Part shown: positions 39,858 to 48,541 of the stretch, piece after piece
Position numbering within the stretch: the stretch's first letter is position 1
How the letters are laid out: every line of letters starts with the position of its first letter
NCBI GenBank assembly: GCA_963717705.1
Contig: CAVQWT010000003.1
Coordinates: forward strand, 62,001-126,000
DNA: 64,000 nt
Reading direction: 5' to 3'
Source: CAVQWT01 sp963717705
Lineage (GTDB): Bacteria; Pseudomonadota; Gammaproteobacteria; Burkholderiales; Casimicrobiaceae
Made by a program: the position numbers and the translations under genes
Notes under the pieces: generated by a model
What the model was told of the DNA's origin: nothing
The model's input: only the letters and a program-made list of their open reading frames with translations
Databases searched by the model: none

Positions 39858-40286
39858 ATGATGGGCATGCTCGACGGACTTCTCGGCAGCATCATGGGTG
39901 GCATGGGCGGCAGCACGGGCAGCGGAGGCCAGCCGCAGAGTCCGCTGCTGGCGATCGCGCTGCAGATGCTGCAGCAGAACGGCGGCATCGAGGGCATCCT
40001 CGGCAAGTTCCAGCAGGCAGGTTTCGGCGAACAGGCGGACTCGTGGGTCTCCACCGGGCAGAACATGCCGATCGATCCCGGCGCGCTGGGCCAGATCTTC
40101 GGGCAGGGCGAGCTCGGCCAGATCGCGCGGCAGACGGGAATGTCGCGCGACGAAGTCTCCGGCGGCCTCGCCGACCTGCTGCCGGGACTGATCGACAAGA
40201 TGACGCCGCAGGGCGAGGTGCCCGCCGAAAGCAGCGACCTCGTCAACCAGGCGCTGGCGATGCTGCAGAAGGGGCGGATGGGCTGA
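39858..40286 (+). CDS. YidB-family (DUF937) protein
   Basis: Small protein (142 aa) with the YidB pattern: an N-terminal GMLDGLLGSIMGGMGG, then LLAIALQMLQQNGGIEGILGKFQQAGFGEQADSWVSTGQN, and the C-terminal segment ELGQIARQTGMSRDEVSGGLADLLPGLIDKMTPQGEVP. The function is not established. ATG 39858 or 39861 are both possible. It is followed after 51 bases by the glutaminase fusion. Confidence 0.88.
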   Translation: MMGMLDGLLGSIMGGMGGSTGSGGQPQSPLLAIALQMLQQNGGIEGILGKFQQAGFGEQADSWVSTGQNMPIDPGALGQIFGQGELGQIARQTGMSRDEVSGGLADLLPGLIDKMTPQGEVPAESSDLVNQALAMLQKGRMG

Positions 40287-40337
40287 GCCGGCCCCGATCT
40301 TGCGTGGGTTCGCGCAACCCACGCCCGGAGCGCCGCC

Positions 40338-42146
40338 TTGCCCCCCTCGCCGATACTGGATTACCTCGAATCCCTGCGCGCCCGCCACGCGCAGCTTGCC
40401 GAAGGCGCGGTCGCCGACTACATCCCGGAACTCGCGCACGTCGACCCTGACCGGTTCGGCATCTGCATCGCCACCCGCGACGGATTCGTCTACGAGGTCG
40501 GCGATTCGCGCCAGCCGTTCACCATCCAGTCGATCTCCAAGCCGCTGACCTACGGGCTCGCGCTGGAGCAGCACGGCGAGGACGCCGTGCTGGCGAAGAT
40601 CGGCGTCGAAGCCTCCGGCGACGCCTTCAATGCGATCAGCCTGCGGCCCCATACCGGTGCACCGCTGAATCCGCTGATCAATGCCGGTGCAATCGCGGCC
40701 TGCGGGCTGGTGCCCGGCGACACCGTCGGGCAGAAGACCGACGCCATCCTCGACGCGTACTCCCGCTATGCCGGGCGCCCGCTCGACATCGACGAGGCGG
40801 TCTACGCGTCCGAAAGCCGGACCGGCCATCGCAATCGCGCGATCGGCTGGATGCTGCGCAATTTCTCGATCCTCGCCGACGATCCGACGCCGACGCTCGA
40901 GGCCTATTTCCGGCAGTGCGCGATCCGCATCACCTGCCGCGATCTCGCGCTCATCGGCGCGACCCTCGCCAACGGCGGCGTGAACCCCGTCACCGGCAAT
41001 CGCGCCATCGCCGAGGAATACGTGCAGGATGTCCTCTCGGTGATGGCGACCTGCGGCATGTACGACTACTCCGGCGAATGGCTTTACCGGACCGGGCTGC
41101 CGGCGAAGAGCGGCGTCGGCGGCGGGATCCTCGCCGTCCAGCCGGGGCGCATCGGCATCGGCGTCTATTCACCGCGCCTCGACGCGCAGGGCAACAGCGT
41201 CCGCGGCATCGCGGTGTGCCGCGAGCTCGCCGCCGATCTCGGGCTGCACCTGTTCGAGGCTTCGCAGCGCGCGGTGCCGGCGATTCGTCTCGCGACGACG
41301 CGGCGCGGCGTGACGTCGAAGCGGCGGCGCTCCCCGCCCGCCGCCGAGCACCTGCGCAACATGGGACACCGGCTGCGCCTCTACCACCTGCAGGGCGCGC
41401 TCGCCTTCGCGTCGGTCGAGCCCGTCGTCCGGGAGCTGATGGCGCGCTCGACGGAGGCCGACTGCTTCGTCGTCAACCTGCGGGCGGTGCCGCGCATCGA
41501 CCGCGCTGCCGCGGGCCTGCTCGCGGGCGCCCGCGCCGCACTGCTGCGATTGGGCAAGACGCTCGACTTTTCCGAAGCCGGCACCTGCTGGAGGCCGCTG
41601 ATCGACGCCGGCGTCGACCGCGAGGCGTTCTACGCCGACGACGACTTCGCGCTCGAGCGCGGAGAGGACCGGCTGCTCGCCAACGAGCCTTCCGACCGCG
41701 CAGGCGAGTTGGCGCTCGCGCTTGCGGACTGCGCCCTGGTCGCCGGGCTGACCCCGGATGAGCTGGCCCTGCTGGAACCGCTGCTCGCCCGCCGCGCCTT
41801 TCACCAGGGGCAGACGATCATCGCCGCCGGCCAGTCCTCCGACGAGCTGTTCGTGATCACCGACGGCGCGGTGATGGTCAGCATTCCCACGCAGGACGGC
41901 GTCGTCCGGCTCGATGCCTTCACGGCCGGCATGACCTTCGGCGAGCTCGCCTTCATCGACCGCTCGCCCCGCTCGGCCAACGTGACCGCGCTGGGTCCCG
42001 TCGAATGCCGCGTGCTTACCCGCGAGACGTTCGCATTGCTCGAGCGCGACGCGCCGGCGATCAAGATCCGCCTGCTCGAGAACCTTGCGCTGGGGCTTAC
42101 CGGACTGGTCCGGCAGGCCGATCGCGAGCTCGCGGCGTTGAAGTAG
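40338..42146 (+). CDS. glsA: glutaminase-STAS-cNMP-binding fusion protein
   Basis: Fusion of 602 aa. Residues 1-310 are a type A glutaminase (beta-lactamase-like fold): catalytic Ser65-x-x-Lys68 in IQSISKP, NAGAIAA and MYDYSGEW; it hydrolyses glutamine to glutamate and ammonia. Residues about 345-440 look like a STAS domain (LRLYHLQGALAFASVEPVV), and residues 460-590 are a cyclic-nucleotide-binding domain (PLLARRAFHQGQTIIAAGQSSDELFVITDGAVMVSIP, FGELAFIDRSPRSANV). This suggests glutaminase regulated by a cyclic nucleotide. The start is TTG 40338, placed at PPSPILDYLESL. Confidence 0.9.
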   Translation: MPPSPILDYLESLRARHAQLAEGAVADYIPELAHVDPDRFGICIATRDGFVYEVGDSRQPFTIQSISKPLTYGLALEQHGEDAVLAKIGVEASGDAFNAISLRPHTGAPLNPLINAGAIAACGLVPGDTVGQKTDAILDAYSRYAGRPLDIDEAVYASESRTGHRNRAIGWMLRNFSILADDPTPTLEAYFRQCAIRITCRDLALIGATLANGGVNPVTGNRAIAEEYVQDVLSVMATCGMYDYSGEWLYRTGLPAKSGVGGGILAVQPGRIGIGVYSPRLDAQGNSVRGIAVCRELAADLGLHLFEASQRAVPAIRLATTRRGVTSKRRRSPPAAEHLRNMGHRLRLYHLQGALAFASVEPVVRELMARSTEADCFVVNLRAVPRIDRAAAGLLAGARAALLRLGKTLDFSEAGTCWRPLIDAGVDREAFYADDDFALERGEDRLLANEPSDRAGELALALADCALVAGLTPDELALLEPLLARRAFHQGQTIIAAGQSSDELFVITDGAVMVSIPTQDGVVRLDAFTAGMTFGELAFIDRSPRSANVTALGPVECRVLTRETFALLERDAPAIKIRLLENLALGLTGLVRQADRELAALK

Positions 42147-42221
42147 GGACGATGCCGGCAGGCCCGGCGTCGAATGTGTGCGAGAATTCGCGGCGCCGCC
42201 ACGCCCTTCCGAGCCCCGCAC

Positions 42222-43052
42222 GTGGATTCCCCCTCGCTTCTCACCGCCCTCCTGCTCGGCATCGTCGAAGGCCTGACCGAGTTCCTCCCGGTCTCGTCCA
42301 CGGGTCACCTGATCGTCGCGGGATCGCTCCTGGGCTACACCGGCGAGCGGGCCAAGGTGTTCGAGATCTTCATCCAGTCGGGCGCGATGCTGGCGATCGT
42401 CTGGGAGTATCGGCATCGATTCGCCCGCGTGATCGGCGGTCTCGCCACCGATCCCGCCGCGCGTCGCTTCGCGGGAAACCTCGTCGTCGCGTTCGTGCCC
42501 GCCGGCCTGATGGGCCTCGCGTTCGGATCGGCGATCAAGGGTGTCCTGTTCGCGCCGGTGCCGGTGGCGATCGCATTCATCGTCGGCGCGTTCGTCATCC
42601 TCTGGGTCGAGCGTCGCCAGCGCGCGCGACCGGCGAGCGCGCGCGTCGCCGAGGTCGACGACATGACGACGATGGACGCGCTGAAGGTCGGCATCGCGCA
42701 GTGCTTCGCGCTGATCCCGGGCACGTCGCGCTCGGGTGCCACGATCATCGGCGGCATGCTGTTCGGCCTGTCGCGCAAGGCGGCAACCGAGTTCTCGTTC
42801 TTCCTCGCCGTGCCGACCCTCGTCGCCGCGGGCGCGTACTCGATGTGGAAGAGCCGCGCGCTGCTCGACGTCGGCGATCTGCCCGCGTTCGGCGTCGGCT
42901 TCGTCGCTTCCTTCTTCGCCGCGTTCGTCTGCGTGCGCTGGCTGATCCGCTGGGTGGCGCACCACGACTTCGTGCCGTTCGCCTGGTACCGGATCGCCTT
43001 CGGCGTCGTGATCCTCGCCACCGCGTGGACCGGCGTCGTGCAGTGGCGCTGA
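42222..43052 (+). CDS. uppP: undecaprenyl-diphosphatase
   Basis: UppP/BacA (276 aa), an inner-membrane enzyme that dephosphorylates undecaprenyl pyrophosphate to recycle the lipid carrier for peptidoglycan. The two signature segments are EGLTEFLPVSSTGHLIVAG and PGTSRSGATIIGGMLFGLSR. Eight hydrophobic helices can be counted. I preferred GTG 42222, which gives the usual DxxLLTALLLGIVEG start; an ATG at 42174 adds 16 residues. The stop overlaps the start of the next gene. Confidence 0.93.
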   Translation: MDSPSLLTALLLGIVEGLTEFLPVSSTGHLIVAGSLLGYTGERAKVFEIFIQSGAMLAIVWEYRHRFARVIGGLATDPAARRFAGNLVVAFVPAGLMGLAFGSAIKGVLFAPVPVAIAFIVGAFVILWVERRQRARPASARVAEVDDMTTMDALKVGIAQCFALIPGTSRSGATIIGGMLFGLSRKAATEFSFFLAVPTLVAAGAYSMWKSRALLDVGDLPAFGVGFVASFFAAFVCVRWLIRWVAHHDFVPFAWYRIAFGVVILATAWTGVVQWR

Positions 43053-43963
43053 CGGCAGCGGCGCCCGCGCGCTGGATCGGGCCGCTGTTCGCGGTGATCG
43101 GCACGCTCGGGTTCTCGTTCAAGGCGATCCTGATCAAGCTCGCCTACGCCTGGCACCCGGTCGACGCGCTGACGCTGCTCGCGCTGCGCATGCTCTACTC
43201 GGCGCCGTTCTTCGTCGCGATGGCCTGGTGGGCGTCGCGCCGGCCCGGCAACGAGCCGCTGCAGCGGCGCGACTGGATCCGCCTGGCCGCGCTGGGGTTC
43301 GTCGGCTACTACCTCGCGAGCCTGCTCGACTTCATGGGACTCGCGTACATCAGCGCGGCGCTGGAGCGGCTGGTGCTGTTCCTCTACCCGACGATGGTGG
43401 TGCTGCTGTCCGCGCTGCTGCTGAAGAAACCCGTGGCCCGCGCGACGGTGTTCGCGCTGCTGCTGTCCTACGGCGGCATCGTGTTCGTGTTCTGGCACGA
43501 CCTGCGCGTGGCGGGCGACGCGGGCGCGGTCGCCACCGGCGGCGCGCTCGTCTTCGGCAGCGCGTTCTGCTACGCGGTCTACCTCGTCGGCGCCGGCGAC
43601 CTGATCGGGCGCATCGGCAGCACGCGGTTCATCGCGCTCGCGATGCTGGCGTCGACGGCGTTCGTGCTCGCGCAGTTCGCACTGTCGCGGCCGCTGGCGG
43701 CGCTGGACGTGCCGGGCTCGATCCACGCGCTGTCGCTGGCGATGGCGGTGTTCTCGACCGTGCTGCCGACGTGGCTGGTCGCCGAGGCGATCCGCCGCAT
43801 CGGCGCCAACGGCACGTCGCTGGTGGGGTCGCTCGGGCCCGTGTTCACCATCGGCATGGGCGCGGTGATCCTGGGCGAGCCGCTGCACGCGGTGCAGCTC
43901 CTCGGCGCGGCGCTGGTCCTCGCCGGGGTGCTGCTGGTCACGCGCCGTCCTTCGCTGCGCTAG
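43043..43963 (+). CDS. DMT-family (EamA) permease
   Basis: Second DMT-type permease (306 aa) with ten TM helices in two EamA repeats (GPLFAVIGTLGFSFKAILIKLAY; GGALVFGSAFCYAVYLVGAGD). It starts at GTG 43043, overlapping the uppP stop by 10 bases, so the two are translationally coupled. The substrate is unknown; it is not close in sequence to the DMT permease at 17.2 kb. Confidence 0.85.
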   Translation: MALTAAAPARWIGPLFAVIGTLGFSFKAILIKLAYAWHPVDALTLLALRMLYSAPFFVAMAWWASRRPGNEPLQRRDWIRLAALGFVGYYLASLLDFMGLAYISAALERLVLFLYPTMVVLLSALLLKKPVARATVFALLLSYGGIVFVFWHDLRVAGDAGAVATGGALVFGSAFCYAVYLVGAGDLIGRIGSTRFIALAMLASTAFVLAQFALSRPLAALDVPGSIHALSLAMAVFSTVLPTWLVAEAIRRIGANGTSLVGSLGPVFTIGMGAVILGEPLHAVQLLGAALVLAGVLLVTRRPSLR

Positions 43964-44003
43964 AATGACAGGCTGCGTTCCACCGCCCCTTCAGGAGTTC
44001 GCC

Positions 44004-45491
44004 ATGGCCCCCGACACGCTCGACCGCTCCGCCCCCAGGCTCGCCGATCCCACGCTGCTGCGCGAGCTCTGCTACATCGACGGCGCCTGGGTCGGCGCCG
44101 ACGACGGCGCGACGGTGACGGTGACCAATCCGGCCACCGGGGCGAAGGTCGGCACCGCCCCCGTCTGCAGAGGCGGCGAGACGAAGCGCGCGATCGAGGC
44201 CGCCGACGCCGCCTGGCCGGCGTGGCGGGCCAAGACCGCGAAGGAGCGCAGCGCGATCCTGCGCAGGTGGTTCGAGCTGATGATGGCCAACGTCGACGAC
44301 CTCGCGCTGATCCTCACCAGCGAGCAGGGCAAGCCGCTGGCCGAGGCCAAGGGCGAAGTCACCATCGGCGCCGCGTACATCGAGTGGTTCGCCGAGGAGG
44401 CCCGGCGCATCTACGGCGACGTGATCCCGACCATCGGCAACGACCGCCGGCTGGTCGTGATCAAGCAGCCGATCGGCGTCTGCGCGGCGATCACGCCGTG
44501 GAACTTCCCGTGCTCGATGATCACGCGCAAGGTCGCCCCGGCGCTCGCCGCCGGCTGCACCGTGGTGATCAAGCCGGCGCAGGCGACGCCGTTCTCGGCG
44601 CTGGCGCTGGCCGAGCTCGCGCATCGCGCCGGCTTCCCGCCCGGCGTGGTCAACATCATCACCGGCAAGGCGAGCGCGATCGGCGGCGAGATGTGCGCGA
44701 ACCCGACGGTGCGCAAGCTGTCGTTCACCGGCTCGACCGAGATCGGCCGCGAGCTGATGAAGAACGTCGCGCCGACGGTGAAGAAGCTGTCGCTGGAACT
44801 CGGCGGCAACGCACCGTTCATCGTGTTCGACGACGCCGACCTCGACGCGGCGGCGGAGGGCGCGATCATCTCCAAGTACCGCAACGCCGGCCAGACCTGC
44901 GTCTGCGCGAACCGGCTGTTCGTGCACGACAAGGTCTACGACGCGTTCGCGGAGAAGCTCTCCGCCCGGGTGCGCGCGCTCAAGGTCGGCAACGGCACCG
45001 AGGCGGGCGTCGCGCAGGGACCGATGATCGATGCGAACGCCGTCGCGAAGGTCGAGGAGCACGTCGCCGACGCGCTGGCGAAGGGCGCGCGCGTCGTCAC
45101 CGGCGGCAAGCGGCACGCGCTGGGCGGCACCTTCTACGAGCCAACGATCCTCGCCGACACCACGCCGGACATGAAGATCTTCGCCGAGGAGACCTTCGGC
45201 CCGGTCGCGCCGCTGTTCCGCTTCAGGACCGACGACGAGGTGGTCGAGCTCGCCAACCGCACCGAGTTCGGGCTCGCGTCGTACTTCTACAGCCGCGACA
45301 TCGGCCGCATCTGGCGCGTCGCCGAGCGGCTCGAGTACGGGATGGTCGGCGTCAACACCGGGCTCATCACCACCGAGGTCGCGCCGTTCGGCGGGGTCAA
45401 GCAGTCGGGCTTCGGGCGCGAGGGCTCCAAGTACGGCGTCGAGGACTTCGTCGAGGTCAAGTACATCTGCATGGGCGGCATCGACAAGTAG
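44004..45491 (+). CDS. gabD: NAD(P)-dependent succinate-semialdehyde dehydrogenase
   Basis: Aldehyde dehydrogenase (495 aa) converting succinate semialdehyde to succinate. The active-site glutamate motif LELGGNAPFIVFDDADLD and cysteine motif NAGQTCVCANR are intact, as is the PWNFP segment. ATG 44004 follows TTCAGGAGTT; an earlier in-frame start adds 13 unlikely residues. No GABA transaminase gene is near. The gene ends just before the compositional change and the accessory region. Confidence 0.92.
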   Translation: MAPDTLDRSAPRLADPTLLRELCYIDGAWVGADDGATVTVTNPATGAKVGTAPVCRGGETKRAIEAADAAWPAWRAKTAKERSAILRRWFELMMANVDDLALILTSEQGKPLAEAKGEVTIGAAYIEWFAEEARRIYGDVIPTIGNDRRLVVIKQPIGVCAAITPWNFPCSMITRKVAPALAAGCTVVIKPAQATPFSALALAELAHRAGFPPGVVNIITGKASAIGGEMCANPTVRKLSFTGSTEIGRELMKNVAPTVKKLSLELGGNAPFIVFDDADLDAAAEGAIISKYRNAGQTCVCANRLFVHDKVYDAFAEKLSARVRALKVGNGTEAGVAQGPMIDANAVAKVEEHVADALAKGARVVTGGKRHALGGTFYEPTILADTTPDMKIFAEETFGPVAPLFRFRTDDEVVELANRTEFGLASYFYSRDIGRIWRVAERLEYGMVGVNTGLITTEVAPFGGVKQSGFGREGSKYGVEDFVEVKYICMGGIDK

Positions 45492-45875
45492 CGGGCGAGG
45501 ACGCGATGGAATCGTTGAACGTCGCCGCGGGGTTCAGGCTCGAGCCCGAGGCGGAATTCAACGGCGCCGACCTGACGAGCCACAAGATCGGCGCGACGGC
45601 GGAGCGCGAGACGTCGTGGCAACCCGCCGCGGCACGTCGACCCCGATGTGCGCTCGGCCGGGCTGATAGTAGTAGTGAGGGCGGTCAACCTGATGCTGTA
45701 GATTGACTCGTTTTGAAGGCGGTAAAGCGACCCTTCCTGGGCGCTAGGCAAGCTCGAATTCGAATTGGAGATGGTCAGTCGGAGCCCCGGAACTGCTATC
45801 CGCTGGCGCGGTCGACCAACTTCCGGATTCGGCCAACTCCTGCCCTTCGCGCTTGCCGCGGAAATCCCGACCTCC
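45492..45875. other. gene-poor junction between gabD and the accessory region
   Basis: No supportable gene. A 66-codon plus-strand frame (45506-45706) has no recognisable features and a poor ribosome-binding site. Base composition falls from the extreme GC of the pca-gabD segment to a visibly lower GC around 45.66-45.75 kb, near a TAGTAGTAGTGAGGG run. No direct repeat, tRNA or integrase is seen. This looks like the left edge of the accessory block. Confidence 0.5.
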
Positions 45876-46109
45876 TCACGCGACATCGCGAGCCTCGGCC
45901 GTGCTCGTAGTCGGAGTCCGCGAATTGGGGCTGTGACGGCGGACTCGCTCTGCCGGTCGGCGTCGGCGCTTCGTGACCGGGCGCTCGATCAGCTCGTCGA
46001 GTTGACCACGGCCCAGTCACACGTCCCGGCACTGAGGACAGTAATCGATCTCGCCGCCTTGGCGATCGCTCATCACGAGGGCGATGTCGGTACCGTTCGG
46101 ACATGTCAT
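45876..46109 (-). pseudogene. TFIIB-type zinc-ribbon protein, in-frame stop
   Basis: From ATG 46109 the frame reads TCPNGTDIALVMSDRQGGEIDYCPQCRDV, then TGA (46019-46017) where the family has a Trp (CRGVWLDRGELD-type), then LGRGQLDELIERPVTKRR to a stop at 45876. The Cys motif C-x2-C...YCPQC of the zf-TFIIB family is mostly kept. The single TGG to TGA-type change suggests a point mutation or a base error rather than an indel. It lies 20 bases downstream of the Bax-inhibitor gene. Confidence 0.8.
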
Positions 46110-46129
46110 GGCCTGCTCCTTGGGAAGGT

Positions 46130-46846
46130 TCATTCATCCGAGCCGCCGAAGCCGAACAGGCTCAGCAGGCTCGAGAACAGGTTGAAGATCGAGACGTACA
46201 GCCCAACGGTAGCCAGAACGTAGTTGGTTTCGCCGCCGTTGACGATGCGGCTGGTCTCGAACAGGATCAAGCCGGCAGACAGCAGTGCGACCATCGCCGC
46301 CACGGCCAAGCCCAGCGCAGGCATCTGCAGGAACACCGCGCCCAAGCCCGCGATCAGCGCGATGACCATGCCGGCGAACAGAAAGCCGCCCATGAAGCTG
46401 AAGTCGCGCCGGGTCGTCAGAACCCAGGCGGACAGGGCAAGGAAGGTGGCACCGGTGGCGGCCAGGGCCAGGGCCACGACCTGCGCACCGCCGGGCAAGG
46501 CCAGCGACTTGACCAGCATGGGCCCCAGCGTGTAGCCCATGAAGCCGGTCAGTGCGAATACCGCCGGCAGCGCCCAGCCGCTGTTCTTGAACTTGTAGAC
46601 GGCGAAGAGCAGGCCAAAATAGCCGCCCAGGGTCAGCAGGATGCCCGGCGCCGGCGACTGAAGGGCCACGCTGACGGCGGCGACAGCCGCGCTGAACAGA
46701 AGCGTCATCGACAGCAGTGCGTACGTGTTGCGCAACACCCGGCTCGCACCGACATCACTCTGCGGGCTTGCAGGGCCGACGACGACCGGGAAACTGGCTG
46801 CGGAGTCCGGGCGAGCGGTAGAGGGGATGGGAGCCATGGGGTTCAT
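46130..46846 (-). CDS. Bax inhibitor-1 / YccA-family membrane protein
   Basis: Protein of 238 aa with seven hydrophobic helices (NTYALLSMTLLFSAAVAAVSV ... YVLATVGLYVSIFNLFSSLLSLFG) of the Bax inhibitor-1 family. The bacterial YccA members interact with the FtsH protease and affect membrane protein turnover. The C-terminal acidic tail (GFGGSDE) is typical. It is divergent from nothing close and upstream of the zf-TFIIB remnant on the same strand. Its position with a ribosome hibernation factor suggests a stress role. Confidence 0.9.
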   Translation of the reverse strand: MNPMAPIPSTARPDSAASFPVVVGPASPQSDVGASRVLRNTYALLSMTLLFSAAVAAVSVALQSPAPGILLTLGGYFGLLFAVYKFKNSGWALPAVFALTGFMGYTLGPMLVKSLALPGGAQVVALALAATGATFLALSAWVLTTRRDFSFMGGFLFAGMVIALIAGLGAVFLQMPALGLAVAAMVALLSAGLILFETSRIVNGGETNYVLATVGLYVSIFNLFSSLLSLFGFGGSDE

Positions 46847-46873
46847 GGTGTGAGGTCCGCTGTTCGTTCCGGT

Positions 46874-47215
46874 TCAGCGTTCGACGCTGATGAAGCGCTG
46901 GCGAAGGCGCCTGGAATCACTCCCGCGGCGCCATAGGCGCATCAGGAGCAGTGTGGCGCGCGCCAGCGCGTTGTCCAGCGCGGTGCGCCAATCACTTGCC
47001 ACGGAGGCGACGACCACCGACCCTGCGCCATCGGTCATGAATTGCACCTGGCAGCGTTTGTCGATGCCGCCACGGGGGCCGTTCACGTCCGACATTTGCA
47101 CCTCGGCGCGCGGGACAAGCCAGCCCAGACGCCGCATCACGAATCGCACGCGGCGCTCCGTCAGGTCGCGCAACTCGGTGGCGTGCGGATGGCGGGACTT
47201 GAACAGCACTTGCAT
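46874..47215 (-). CDS. hpf: ribosome hibernation-promoting factor / RaiA family
   Basis: Short HPF/RaiA-like protein (113 aa) beginning QVLFKSRHPHATELRDLTERRVRFVMRRL. The middle has the conserved acidic/basic strand RAEVQMSDVNGPRGGIDKRCQVQF, and a C-terminal basic helix follows. Such proteins dimerise or inactivate ribosomes in stationary phase. ATG 47215 follows GGAGATCCTCC. The gene is 28 bases upstream of the yccA-type gene on the same strand, a plausible two-gene stress operon. Confidence 0.85.
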   Translation of the reverse strand: MQVLFKSRHPHATELRDLTERRVRFVMRRLGWLVPRAEVQMSDVNGPRGGIDKRCQVQFMTDGAGSVVVASVASDWRTALDNALARATLLLMRLWRRGSDSRRLRQRFISVER

Positions 47216-47420
47216 GGAGGATCTCCATCGGTTGAGGGACACCCACAGCGTGGGCCCCTTAACGGTTCTGAAAAAGCAGTATTTTGAGAACGCCAGCATC
47301 GGACAAACCTGAACACAGGACGAAGCTTCGGCCGCAGACTTCGGTACTTGCCAGCCGCGGCTTGTACGAGATCCGATCCGCAGAAATTCCTAGCACTTCA
47401 TCCCCCGGACAACCAACGAC

Positions 47421-48509
47421 ATGCCCAACACTCGAACCGCGAACGCCGTCCGTTTGGAGTTCGCGCCCGGCTCCCTGGTTCAATCCAATCTGTCAGGGGC
47501 TGCCTTCACCGGTGACTGGCTCTGGTTGGCGGGCGACGAAGCCTGCGGCCTGGACCGCCTGCGCCGGCTAGACCCGGTGGGGCGCGAGGCCTTGCGCTTC
47601 GGCGAGGTGCGCGACTTCCCGCTGGCCGATCTGCTGGACCTGCCCGGCGCGGCTGGGGATGAGGCCGATCTGGAAGGCATGGCCGTGGCCGATGGTTTCC
47701 TCTGGGTCGTCGGCTCGCATGGCCTGAAGCGCAAGAACGCCAAACCGGATCGGAACCACGCTGACAACGCGAAGCGGCTGGCGAAGGTGGCGCTCGACCG
47801 CAATCGGCGTCTGCTGGCCTGCCTGCCCATCGAGCCCGACGCGGAGGGCGAGCCCTGCCTGGTGCGGCAGGCCCAAGACGGCCGGCGGGCGCTGCGCCTG
47901 AACGGCGATGCGCAAACCAACCTGCTCACCCGTGCGCTGTCGGATGATCCCCACTTCGGGCCCTACATGGCGATCCCGGGCAAGGACAATGGATTCGACA
48001 TCGAAGGCCTGGCCGTGGACGGCCGCCGGCTGCTGCTCGGCCTGCGCGGCCCGGTGTTGCGCGGCTGGTCGGCGGTGCTCGAGATCGCGGTCGAGGCGCG
48101 CGGTAACAGCCTGAGTATGGTGCCCCTGGACGACAGCGGTACGCTGGTCCGCAAGCACTTCCTGCAGCTCGACGGCCTGGGCGTGCGGGACCTCCACTTC
48201 TCCGGCGATGACCTCTACATCCTGGCCGGCCCGACGATGGTGCTGAACGGCGAGATCCGCGTATACAAGTGGCCTGCAGCCCGGTCCTTGCTGGCGGCCA
48301 GCCGCGACCCGGTGCGCTTCGAGTCGGTGCTGACCGAGTCGGTCTCGCTGCCGCACGGAAACGGCACGAACCGCGCCGAGGCGATCTGTGACCTGCCGCC
48401 GGCGCTGTCGGGCGGCAAGGCGCGCTGGCTCGTGCTGTACGACGCGCCTGGTGCCGATCGCAAGGAGGGCGAGCACACCGTCTTCGGTGACCTGCTGCGC
48501 CACGATTGA
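47421..48509 (+). CDS. DUF3616 domain protein (beta-propeller-like)
   Basis: Protein of 362 aa of the DUF3616 family. Segments such as DEADLEGMAVADGFLWVVGSHGLKRKN and GFDIEGLAVDGRRLLLGLRGPVLRG are typical of its repeated blades, and the C-terminal RAEAICDLP and WLVLYDAPGADRKEG also fit. No signal peptide, so likely cytoplasmic. The molecular role is unknown. It starts a plus-strand run with the lipid kinase and phosphoesterase (32 bases to the next start). Confidence 0.85.
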   Translation: MPNTRTANAVRLEFAPGSLVQSNLSGAAFTGDWLWLAGDEACGLDRLRRLDPVGREALRFGEVRDFPLADLLDLPGAAGDEADLEGMAVADGFLWVVGSHGLKRKNAKPDRNHADNAKRLAKVALDRNRRLLACLPIEPDAEGEPCLVRQAQDGRRALRLNGDAQTNLLTRALSDDPHFGPYMAIPGKDNGFDIEGLAVDGRRLLLGLRGPVLRGWSAVLEIAVEARGNSLSMVPLDDSGTLVRKHFLQLDGLGVRDLHFSGDDLYILAGPTMVLNGEIRVYKWPAARSLLAASRDPVRFESVLTESVSLPHGNGTNRAEAICDLPPALSGGKARWLVLYDAPGADRKEGEHTVFGDLLRHD

Positions 48510-48541
48510 GATCGCTCGCCCTGGTCTGACGCTACCGCGCC

